From the NCBI GenBank assembly GCA_003695215.1, contig RFIM01000105.1, forward strand, positions 1 through 5,356: a DNA stretch of 5,356 bases. The letters run 5' to 3'. The position numbers and the translations under genes were made by a program. Of this stretch, positions 1 to 4,915 are shown piece after piece. The number at the start of each line of letters is the position of its first letter. Positions within the stretch are counted from its first letter, which is position 1. Origin of the DNA: Chloroflexota bacterium (GTDB lineage Bacteria > Chloroflexota > Anaerolineae > Aggregatilineales > UBA2796). The notes under the pieces were generated by a model. The model was not told the origin of the DNA. It worked only from the letters and a program-made list of their open reading frames with translations, and did not search any database.

Positions 1-737
1 CGGTAGGTCTCATCGGGCACCATCTGGAAATCAGCGTAGCCGAGATCGCGCTCAGGCTTCAGGCCTGTGAAAAGGCGTTGGCGCGAGCTGCCTGAGCGAA
101 TCTCGATTGGCACAGCGGGCAAGCCGCGGCCGTCAGCATCGCGCACGGAGAACTCAATCACGCCTGGAAGGCGCGGATCGCAGAACGGCACGATATTCGC
201 CACGATGAATTCGCCGCGAGGCGTGGGCGTGGCTTGCAGCGCAAGGGGCATGGGCGTGTTGGGCGGAAGCTCGGTCGGCGTCTTGGTTGGCACAGGCGGG
301 CGAGTGGGCGTGGCAGTCGGGCGTGGCGTCGGGCTCGGGCGCGGCGTGGCAGTATGAATCGGGATGAGCGCAGAGGCGCAGCCGCTATAGCCTTGCGAGC
401 CTGCCAGCTCGACCATGCTACGAATGGCGCGCAAGCCTGTGTTGGTGCTTGCATAGCCTGTTTGCGCCAGCTCACAAGCGGCATCGGCCACAGCCTGCCA
501 GTCCTTATCAAGGCTCAGCAAGCGTTGTGCGGCCACTTCGATGCGCCGATCGTGGGCGTAGGCCAGGCTGAGCAAGATCATCACGTTGCGCTTGTCGCCT
601 TCATTCAGCTGCGAAAAGTTCACGTCAATGGTCACACGCGGATCGATTCGCAAGGCGTAGAACAAGCCGAAGATCGTGCCAATCGCGATTCCGAGCAGCA
701 GCGGAATTGCCCACAGCAGCGCGTTTGAACGCATCAT
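1..737 (-). CDS. Membrane-anchored protein with Thr/Pro-rich linker and C-terminal Chloroflexota-type domain (3' end outside window)
   Basis: The open frame runs leftward from 737 off the window edge; 245 residues are visible and there is no stop. Residues 7-28 form a hydrophobic membrane segment after a short basic start, so the rest is probably extracytoplasmic. Residues 42-112 are a predicted helical domain that aligns without gaps to the upstream gene product. Residues 129-174 are a Thr/Pro/Arg-rich linker. From about 176 a compact domain begins, containing FSVRDADGRGLP and GLKPE...GYADF (225-237), a pattern I recall from Chloroflexota surface proteins and suspect is Ig-like. The start ATG at 737 shares one base with the upstream stop (TGATG), implying translational coupling. 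A second ATG at 734 is better spaced (8 nt) from an AGGA at 746-743 and may be the true start. Molecular function is unknown; a cell-surface or sensory role is only a guess. Confidence 0.85.
   Translation of the reverse strand, partial: MMRSNALLWAIPLLLGIAIGTIFGLFYALRIDPRVTIDVNFSQLNEGDKRNVMILLSLAYAHDRRIEVAAQRLLSLDKDWQAVADAACELAQTGYASTNTGLRAIRSMVELAGSQGYSGCASALIPIHTATPRPSPTPRPTATPTRPPVPTKTPTELPPNTPMPLALQATPTPRGEFIVANIVPFCDPRLPGVIEFSVRDADGRGLPAVPIEIRSGSSRQRLFTGLKPERDLGYADFQMVPDETY
219..353 (-). repeat. Thr/Pro-rich low-complexity linker (within coding sequence)
   Basis: On the plus strand this stretch reads as degenerate GGCGTGG/GTGGGCG-like units. Read on the minus strand it encodes residues 129-173 of the membrane-anchored protein: a run of T-P, R-P and T-A-T-P units. 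Such linkers typically space an extracytoplasmic domain away from the membrane. The units are imperfect, so this is compositional repetition rather than an exact tandem array. Confidence 0.75.
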
Positions 738-1120
738 CACGATCCTGAAGGCGTCGCTAGCAAGAAAGGTTGCATCGGCGCTGTGCAGAAGCCCATGGCG
801 CAAGAGAGCTGCACTAGCGTGCGCGCCTCGCGCTCGCGCGTGAAGCCTGCCTGCACGATGAAGCGCTCGGTCAAATCGCGCATGTAGGTGAACGGATCGG
901 CCACGCCAAGCAGCCGCAAGCGCTCAATTGCCGCGCTCAGATCGTTGTCCACCTGATAAGCTGCTGCGACCATCAAGGCGAATTCTTCCTGATGACGGCG
1001 CGAGAGCTGGCTGAGCGCGCTGGTGCTCTGTGGTGATGGCAAGACCAGCCAGCCGAGCGTCAGCCCGAGGCTGGTGCCGATCAGCACGCCGATCAGCAGT
1101 AAGATTGTGAAGCGGCGCAT
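737..1120 (-). CDS. Single-pass membrane protein, helical (TPR-like) domain, unknown function
   Basis: This 127-residue protein starts MRRF and has a Gly-rich hydrophobic segment at residues 5-27, consistent with a signal anchor and N-in topology. The rest (about 35-112) is predicted helical: SQL at 37-39, AAY at 53-55, D58, then RL at 67-68, the look of a short TPR/HEAT-like helical bundle. It has Cys107 and Cys112 and a Pro/Ser-rich end. Over residues 11-72 it aligns without gaps to residues 16-77 of the next gene's product (IGT..GL, SQL, AY..D, A..RL), so the two are tandem paralogues; this copy lacks the linker and C-terminal domain. It begins 46 nt after hypB and overlaps the next start by 1 nt. 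The start is preceded by a weak GAGAG ribosome site. I do not recognise a named family, but similar short anchored proteins are familiar from Chloroflexota. Confidence 0.85.
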   Translation of the reverse strand: MRRFTILLLIGVLIGTSLGLTLGWLVLPSPQSTSALSQLSRRHQEEFALMVAAAYQVDNDLSAAIERLRLLGVADPFTYMRDLTERFIVQAGFTREREARTLVQLSCAMGFCTAPMQPFLLATPSGS

Positions 1121-1166
1121 CGACTCTCACACTGCAAGGTTCTGGCTTGCCCTTTTCCGATGCCGA

Positions 1167-1838
1167 TCATGGCAGCGCGCTGTGCCGCGCGCGCTCGCGC
1201 AGCCAGGCCGCCCAGGCAGGGATGCCTTCGCCTGTGCGGCACGACACCTGAAAGACTTGCACCTCAGGGTTCAGCAGGCGCACGCCTTGCAGGAAATAGT
1301 CCACGTTGAATTCCAGGTATGGCAACAGGTCGATCTTGTTCAGCACTAGCACGTCTGCCACGCGATACATGTTCGGATATTTGTAGGGCTTGTCGTCACC
1401 TTCGGTCACGCTTGCCACCACCACGCGCGCATGGACGCCCAAGTCCCAACCTGAAGGACAGACCAAATTGCCCACATTCTCCACGATGATCAGGTCGAGC
1501 GCGCTCAAGTCGAGCGCCGCGAGCGCTTGGCGCACCATATGCGCTTCCAGATGGCAATTGCCGCCAGTGTTGATGTGGACAGCCTTGGCGCCGACCTGCG
1601 CGCCGCGTTCGGCGTCCATGCTGGCAGCGCTTGTATCGCCGTTGATCATGCCAATGCGCATTTGCGGGCTCAAGGCGCGCAGCGTTTGCTCGATCAGCGA
1701 CGTCTTGCCAGCGCCCGGTGAAGACATCATGTTGATAGCGTAGACCCCTGCTGCATCCAAGCGCGCGCGATTTTCAGCCGCCACTTGCTCGTTTGCTTGC
1801 AGGATGTTCTCCAAAACTGAGATCACTTTAACGCTCAT
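1167..1838 (-). CDS. hypB: Hydrogenase nickel incorporation GTPase HypB
   Basis: HypB is a cytoplasmic SIMIBI-class GTPase that works with HypA to load Ni(II) into the [NiFe]-hydrogenase large subunit precursor. In the 223-residue product: P-loop SSPGAGKTS at 39-47; GDTSAASMDAERG at 68-79 (switch region); the metal-site Cys95-His96 in NTGGNCHLEAH; ENVGNLVCPSG at 120-130 with the metal-binding Cys127; NKID guanine-specificity motif at 167-170; and SCRTGEG at 199-205. There is no His-rich N-terminal stretch and no CxxCGC motif as in E. coli, so nickel storage is not expected. The length is normal for the short form. It starts 3 nt after the hypA stop, with AGGAA at 1855-1851 (12 nt spacer), so coupling to hypA is likely. 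No hydrogenase genes lie in the window; in some bacteria HypAB also serve urease. Confidence 0.97.
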   Translation of the reverse strand: MSVKVISVLENILQANEQVAAENRARLDAAGVYAINMMSSPGAGKTSLIEQTLRALSPQMRIGMINGDTSAASMDAERGAQVGAKAVHINTGGNCHLEAHMVRQALAALDLSALDLIIVENVGNLVCPSGWDLGVHARVVVASVTEGDDKPYKYPNMYRVADVLVLNKIDLLPYLEFNVDYFLQGVRLLNPEVQVFQVSCRTGEGIPAWAAWLRERARHSALP

Positions 1839-1841
1839 GGC

Positions 1842-2210
1842 TCACGCTTCTTCCTGAACCTCATCCGCTGTGAGAACGCGAATAGCGCGCACGTAGAACT
1901 CCTCACCGGCCACAACTTTCAGGCGCAAGCTGCCGCACTGTGGGCACCCTTGCCCGATCTGTGCTAGCGGCGAGCGCGCGCCACAGGTTTGGCATGCCAC
2001 TTCAGCTTTCACAGGCTCAAAGTGCAGCTGTGCGCCTTCGGCGAGCGTGCCGCGGCAGAGCACATCCCAGTAAAACTGGATCGACTCATCCACATAAGAT
2101 GAGAGCTGCCCGATCACAAGGTAGATATCGGTCACGCGCACGGCATCGGCCTGTTGGGCATGGCGCAAGACGATCTCGAGAATGTGCTGTGTGATCGGCA
2201 GCTCGTGCAT
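1842..2210 (-). CDS. hypA: Hydrogenase maturation nickel metallochaperone HypA
   Basis: HypA binds Ni(II) and, with HypB, passes it to the hydrogenase precursor. The 122-residue product begins MHELPITQ; in the family the N-terminal amine, His2 and neighbouring residues bind nickel. The structural zinc site is the four-Cys ribbon C73-x2-C76 ... C89-x2-C92 (CQTC...CPQC). The segment LVIGQLSSYVDESIQFYWDVL (31-51) and the end GEEFYVRAIRVL are typical of HypA. The frame is open further upstream to an ATG at 2249, which would add 13 residues and sit 3 nt after the preceding stop. I chose 2210 because the conserved protein starts at MHE and an added tail would destroy the N-terminal nickel site. The ribosome site (AGAGA) is weak. 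It lies directly before hypB and 42 nt after the CoiA-like gene. Confidence 0.96.
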   Translation of the reverse strand: MHELPITQHILEIVLRHAQQADAVRVTDIYLVIGQLSSYVDESIQFYWDVLCRGTLAEGAQLHFEPVKAEVACQTCGARSPLAQIGQGCPQCGSLRLKVVAGEEFYVRAIRVLTADEVQEEA

Positions 2211-2230
2211 TGGCGTGTCTCTGGATGCTG

Positions 2231-2255
2231 ATTGTACTGAGTTGATCATGACTCA
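2231..2255 (-). promoter_or_regulatory. Possible promoter and inverted repeat before hypA
   Basis: In the gap between the CoiA-like gene and hypA, the minus strand holds TACAAT (2236-2231), matching 5 of 6 of a -10 box, about 20 nt before the hypA ATG. No good -35 box lies 16-18 nt upstream. Directly upstream is an inverted repeat with arms TGAGT and ACTCA (2238-2242 and 2251-2255), 8 nt apart, containing a TGATCA core, where an operator could sit. It overlaps the CoiA-like stop codon. Both elements are short and could be chance. Confidence 0.25.
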
Positions 2256-3047
2256 TTTGCGCCGATTTCTCAAGAGTTTCTCGCCCAGCTGATTGTGCAG
2301 AGGCGTCCACAAGCCGTTTGGGCGCAATTGGCAGAGCGAGAGCGGCAGGCGATAGCGATAGGCGCGCAGAGTTTGTGCTTGCCAGCTGCGCGGCACTAGG
2401 ATGGTCAGCATTTGGCTGTAGGGATCGAGATAGTAGAGCAGCGGGAAGGCTTCCAGCATGGCGCGTTCCATCTCACGAATGCGGAAAGCGCCTGCAGCCG
2501 CTTCGAAGATATGGCGCGGCACAGGGCTTGGATCGTAGAGCGAGATCGGGCGCATGGGCTCGCTGCGCGTCTCGCTATAGCGCACCTGCCCGAGAAACCA
2601 GATGGCGCAAAGGCCTGCTTGTTCATACAAACGCTGACGGGCGCGCCATTCTTCGGCGGTGTTATTCGCCTGCTGGAACTCTAGAGCGAAATTCGGCGGC
2701 ACAAAGACGTCAACGCGCTGATCGGTCAGCTGGACATGCCATTCAAGCTGCGCTGCAGGCGCATCGCGCCGAAAGTGCCGATACAGCGCCAGCTTGCCCA
2801 GGCGATGCCCCTCGGACTCAGGCTCGGCGTAGCGCGCCGCACACAGCTCGAGGCTGACGTGCGCGAAGTGATGCTGGCGCACAGCGCCTGCTTTCAGGCG
2901 TAACTCGCCGCCACAGCTCGGGCAGCGCAACAAGCCACACTCGGAATACAGGCGCAGCTGCTCTACAGGCACGTCGCCAATGACCAGCAATTTGCCCGTC
3001 AGCGCGTGTTGTGCCACCAGACGAATGCCCTGCTCTTCTGCTGCCAT
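2253..3047 (-). CDS. CoiA-like protein (competence/PD-(D/E)XK nuclease-like fold)
   Basis: CoiA proteins promote recombination of incoming single-stranded DNA during natural transformation in Firmicutes; solitary homologues occur widely with unproved roles. The 264-residue product has the family order: a Zn-finger-like N-terminus with CPSC (42-45) and HHFAH (59-63); ESEGHRLGK (78-85); then the nuclease-like core RVDV (111-114, Asp113) and ALEFQ (121-125, Glu123-x-Gln125); and the W134...R138...Y141 helix with AIWFLG (148-153). The acidic residues and Gln125 fit a PD-(D/E)XK-type active site. Residues about 175-264 are a C-terminal part I do not recognise, rich in Tyr and Arg and ending in RNRRK. 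It starts 7 nt after the transporter stop and has no strong ribosome site, which suggests coupled translation. Family assignment is firm; a role in DNA uptake is inference, and no other competence gene is present. Confidence 0.82.
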   Translation of the reverse strand: MAAEEQGIRLVAQHALTGKLLVIGDVPVEQLRLYSECGLLRCPSCGGELRLKAGAVRQHHFAHVSLELCAARYAEPESEGHRLGKLALYRHFRRDAPAAQLEWHVQLTDQRVDVFVPPNFALEFQQANNTAEEWRARQRLYEQAGLCAIWFLGQVRYSETRSEPMRPISLYDPSPVPRHIFEAAAGAFRIREMERAMLEAFPLLYYLDPYSQMLTILVPRSWQAQTLRAYRYRLPLSLCQLRPNGLWTPLHNQLGEKLLRNRRK

Positions 3048-3054
3048 ATGCGGC

Positions 3055-4050
3055 TCAGCCCATGCGCAAGCGCGTCATGCCAATGATCACCAGACCAATG
3101 CCCAACACTAGCCAGAGCGTGAATGGCTCGCCCAGAAACACAACGGCTACCAATGCCGCCACAATCGGCTGTAAGTTGACGAATGCCGCTGCGCGCGAAG
3201 CGCCGATCCGCTTGAGGGCCAAATTCCAGATCGTGCCGCCGATTGCTATTGCCACAGCGCCTGAGTACAGCACTGCCAAGCCGACTTCCCACGTCAGCAG
3301 CGACCAATCGAAGCTGAGCGCGTCGGGAATGGCGATGAGCACATCGAGAACCGTGCCGCACACTAGCAGCCAGAACGAAGCCGACATGACAGGATTATCG
3401 GCCATCAGCTCGCGCAAGGAAAACGTCATGGCAATCCAAGCTAGGATGCCGATCAGCGTCAATCCATCGCCGAGCAACGTCGTTTGAGCGCCCACGCCGA
3501 TCTGATCGGCATAGCGCGAGAGAATCACGGTCAGCGCGCCGCTGACTGCCAACGCCATGCCGCTGAACATGCGCCAACTGCCGCGCTCATGGCGCAGAAG
3601 GAAGATGTTGACCAGCACCACGCCGATCGGCGCTGTGGTGTTGAGCAGCACGCTGTTGGCGACGGTTGTGTAGCGCAAGCCGTTGATGAAGAACGCCTGA
3701 TAGACTACGTGCAGCAAGAATGAGGTGAAGATCAGGCGCGGAATGGCGCTGCGCTTGAAGGCGAACGACTCGCCGCTCGCTTTCATCACCAGGTAGAGCG
3801 CGATCACGCCCGTGCTGAAGCGGAAAGCGTTGAACAGAAACGGCGGCAAGACAACCAAGGCTGCCTTGGCGATGCTGTAATGCGTTCCCCAGATGATCAT
3901 GCACAGCACCAGCAGCAGCTCTATCGGCGTGAACGGCAAAGCCAAGCGCGCTAACGGCTCTCTCTTGGCACGCGCTTCGGAAACAGGCAATGCGGCAAGC
4001 GTTTTCTCAGGCACGGCAGGCACTTCACAGCACTCAGCGGCTGCGCTCAT
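3055..4050 (-). CDS. EamA/DMT-superfamily transporter (RhaT/YdcZ-like permease)
   Basis: This is an inner-membrane permease of the drug/metabolite transporter superfamily. Known members export amino acids, metabolites or drugs; the substrate cannot be read from the sequence. The 331-residue product has about ten hydrophobic helices in two EamA repeats (about 43-178 and 193-328). Each repeat carries the usual signature: NSVLLNTTAPIGVVLV followed by an acidic position (132-155), and AAFVNLQPIVAALVAVVFLGEP (288-309). The first helix starts near residue 43, leaving a 40-residue charged N-terminal extension with a Cys-Cys pair (7-8). The ATG at 4050 has no Shine-Dalgarno sequence, so a leaderless or short-leader mRNA is possible. 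TTG codons at 36 and 38 would give a family-typical length but also lack a clear ribosome site. It is the first gene of the leftward cluster and lies just past a terminator. Confidence 0.92.
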   Translation of the reverse strand: MSAAAECCEVPAVPEKTLAALPVSEARAKREPLARLALPFTPIELLLVLCMIIWGTHYSIAKAALVVLPPFLFNAFRFSTGVIALYLVMKASGESFAFKRSAIPRLIFTSFLLHVVYQAFFINGLRYTTVANSVLLNTTAPIGVVLVNIFLLRHERGSWRMFSGMALAVSGALTVILSRYADQIGVGAQTTLLGDGLTLIGILAWIAMTFSLRELMADNPVMSASFWLLVCGTVLDVLIAIPDALSFDWSLLTWEVGLAVLYSGAVAIAIGGTIWNLALKRIGASRAAAFVNLQPIVAALVAVVFLGEPFTLWLVLGIGLVIIGMTRLRMG

Positions 4051-4071
4051 TGTAGATCAGATCGGCCGATT

Positions 4072-4080
4072 GTGATAGCA
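4072..4080 (-). promoter_or_regulatory. Possible extended -10 promoter for the transporter-led cluster
   Basis: On the minus strand TGCTATCAC provides a TGn extension and a TATCAC hexamer (4 of 6 matches to TATAAT), about 21 nt before the transporter ATG. No convincing -35 box is present, and the region where it should lie overlaps the terminator hairpin. Some promoter is expected here because the preceding gene ends in a terminator, but this exact site is a weak candidate. Confidence 0.3.
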
Positions 4081-4108
4081 ACAAAAAGCCGAGCAAGGCT
4101 TGCTCGGC
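4081..4108 (-). terminator. Rho-independent terminator of the FmdB-type gene
   Basis: On the minus strand a GC-rich stem, GCCGAGCA pairing with TGCTCGGC and extendable by one A-T pair to a 3-nt loop, occupies 4108-4088. It is followed at once by TTTTTGTT (4087 downward). It begins 38 nt after the FmdB-type stop codon. The plus strand has no T-run after the hairpin, so it acts on leftward transcripts only. Confidence 0.88.
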
Positions 4109-4146
4109 GGTCGGATGCCATTTGGTTTCAGTGCAGCGCACGCGCG

Positions 4147-4419
4147 TCAATCGCCGCTTGCGCCAGCTTTTTCAGCGGCCTCACTCTTGCTCTCGGCACT
4201 GCTGGTACCATTGCTGGCCTTTGGCGCAGCGCTGTTGGCAGAGCGTGTGTCTGTGACGTAGAAACCCGATCCTTTGAAGATCACGCCTGTGCCGCGCCCG
4301 ACCACACGCTTGACCGTGCCGCCGCATACATGGCACGTTGTGATCGGATCGTCCGTGAACGCCTGGCTGATCTCAAAGCGCTCTCCGCAACTCCTGCAGC
4401 GATACTCGTAGAGTGGCAT
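4147..4419 (-). CDS. FmdB-family zinc-ribbon protein
   Basis: This small cytoplasmic protein has an N-terminal zinc ribbon; the family (FmdB/CxxC_CxxC_SSSS type) is widespread and its role is mostly unproved, with regulatory function proposed for the methylotroph namesake. The 90-residue product starts MPLYEYRC, the family's standard opening. Zinc ligands are Cys8, Cys11, Cys29 and Cys32. The conserved GVIFKGSGFYVTD follows at 46-58, and a Ser/Ala/Lys/Glu-rich disordered tail fills 59-90. The frame stays open to an ATG at 4479, but that would put 20 unconserved residues before the conserved start. The ATG at 4419 has GGGAGG at 4435-4430 (10 nt spacer), so 4419 is chosen. It is a single-gene unit with its own promoter candidate and a terminator, divergent from the small membrane protein gene. 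Confidence 0.93.
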   Translation of the reverse strand: MPLYEYRCRSCGERFEISQAFTDDPITTCHVCGGTVKRVVGRGTGVIFKGSGFYVTDTRSANSAAPKASNGTSSAESKSEAAEKAGASGD

Positions 4420-4429
4420 CTCCGCACGT

Positions 4430-4435
4430 CCTCCC
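4430..4435 (-). promoter_or_regulatory. Ribosome binding site of the FmdB-type gene
   Basis: GGGAGG lies 10 nt before the ATG at 4419. It is the strongest Shine-Dalgarno match on the minus strand of this window, and it rules out the longer reading from 4479. Confidence 0.75.
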
Positions 4436-4469
4436 GAAAAGAGATAGTCTGTGATGTGCCTAACTTTAT

Positions 4470-4478
4470 ATTCTAGCA
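4470..4478 (-). promoter_or_regulatory. Probable extended -10 promoter of the FmdB-type gene
   Basis: On the minus strand TGC-TAGAAT gives an extended -10 element with a 5 of 6 hexamer, about 50 nt before the FmdB-type ATG. This predicts a leader of roughly 44 nt. The -35 region is poor, which fits an extended -10 type. It would place the longer upstream ATG (4479) outside the transcript. Confidence 0.5.
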
Positions 4479-4498
4479 CGCTTCTCTAAGAAGTGCGT
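4478..4498. repeat. Imperfect palindrome between divergent promoters
   Basis: The core CTTCT-CTA-AGAAG (4481-4493) is a perfect inverted repeat. It extends outward to ACGC and GCGT with a two-base bulge on one side. It sits in the spacer/-35 area of the leftward promoter candidate and about 33 nt upstream of the rightward -35 box, a position suited to an operator. No known regulator motif is recognised. Confidence 0.35.
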
Positions 4499-4530
4499 TA
4501 ACGATTCGGCGCGAGGCGTGCTTTGCGCAA

Positions 4531-4559
4531 TTGACGTCAGGCGCTGCGAACGCTAAAAT
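4531..4559 (+). promoter_or_regulatory. Sigma-70-type promoter of the small membrane protein gene
   Basis: TTGACG (4531-4536), a 17-nt spacer and TAAAAT (4554-4559) match the housekeeping promoter at 5 of 6 in both boxes with ideal spacing. Transcription should start near 4566, giving a leader of about 28 nt before the ATG at 4594. The -35 box overlaps a perfect 8-bp palindrome, TGACGTCA (4532-4539). Confidence 0.78.
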
Positions 4560-4580
4560 CTAGGCATGCAAGCTGAGATT

Positions 4581-4584
4581 GGAG
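4581..4584 (+). promoter_or_regulatory. Ribosome binding site deciding the start at 4594
   Basis: GGAG lies 9 nt before ATG 4594. A TTG start at 4579 in the same frame would consume this site as coding sequence, so the ATG is preferred. Confidence 0.65.
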
Positions 4585-4593
4585 CCGAAAAGT

Positions 4594-4875
4594 ATGAGCG
4601 ATAAGCCTGAAGTGAGTTCAGCGGCTACGCCGCAACCTGCTGAGAAGCCCGACGCCTCGCTGAATGCGCGCCGCTTGTTGGTCTGGGCGATTGCAACAGC
4701 CACAGGCATTGCTTTGACTGCCATTGTGCTGATCCTTGTCAGGATTCCGCTGGATGCGACCTTGTTCATCAGCTTCGTGGAACTGCCGTTCCTGCCTTTG
4801 GCGGCGCTTCCAATGGTGCTGCTGTGCCTGATCTGGGTGGATTACTTCTTCGGCACGCGCATCCTGCCGGACTAG
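4594..4875 (+). CDS. Small two-helix membrane protein, unknown function
   Basis: The product is 93 residues. Residues 1-26 are polar and Pro/Ala/Glu-rich and probably cytoplasmic. Residues 28-49 form the first membrane helix, a short loop (50-55) follows, and residues 56-81 form a second long hydrophobic stretch interrupted by Glu63 and Pro65/Pro68. It ends WVDYFFGTRILPD. Two helices would put both ends on the same side of the membrane. I do not recognise the family. Support for a real gene is good: near-consensus promoter, spaced GGAG ribosome site, coherent hydrophobic pattern and a compact fit between a divergent and a convergent neighbour. It is the only plus-strand gene in the window and appears to be a single-gene unit. 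Confidence 0.8.
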   Translation: MSDKPEVSSAATPQPAEKPDASLNARRLLVWAIATATGIALTAIVLILVRIPLDATLFISFVELPFLPLAALPMVLLCLIWVDYFFGTRILPD

Positions 4876-4887
4876 CCCGCTCTGCCT

Positions 4888-4915
4888 GCCCGTCGTCGTC
4901 AAGTCGGCGACGGGC
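4888..4915. terminator. Hairpin between convergent genes (possible bidirectional terminator)
   Basis: GCCCGTCG (4888-4895) pairs with CGACGGGC (4908-4915). The stem can extend inward by a G-T wobble and two G-C pairs to a 6-nt loop, about 11 bp in all. It lies 12 nt after the plus-strand stop and spans the phosphatase stop codon. Neither strand has a T-run after it, so it may be a weak or factor-dependent terminator or an mRNA-end stabiliser. Confidence 0.4.

Noticed and set aside
219..353. Possible tandem repeat or CRISPR-like array
   Set aside because: The units are degenerate, only 6-9 nt long and in frame, and they encode a Thr/Pro-rich linker. There are no constant repeats or spacers.
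158..511. Minus-strand open frame of 117 codons, rich in Arg and Pro
   Set aside because: It lies out of frame inside the membrane-anchored protein gene, which has a coherent membrane helix, linker and domain. The composition is what a shifted reading of that GC-rich gene gives.
234..728. Plus-strand open frame of 164 codons
   Set aside because: It is antisense to the same gene, has a strongly Arg/Gly/Ala/Gln-biased composition, and has no ribosome site or recognisable motif.
1134..1150. Short inverted repeat GCAAG...CTTGC after hypB
   Set aside because: Arms are only 5 bp and no T-run follows on the minus strand, so it is not a credible terminator between hypB and the next gene.
1390..1743. 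Plus-strand open frame opposite hypB
   Set aside because: It is fully antisense to a certain gene with conserved codons and has no promoter or ribosome site.
2318..2857. Plus-strand open frame of 179 codons
   Set aside because: It is antisense to the CoiA-like gene, whose family motifs are clear. The Arg/Ala-rich composition is typical of GC-rich antisense frames.
3011..3487. Plus-strand open frame of 158 codons opposite the transporter
   Set aside because: The transporter strand shows ten helices and EamA signatures. The antisense product has no fold-like pattern.
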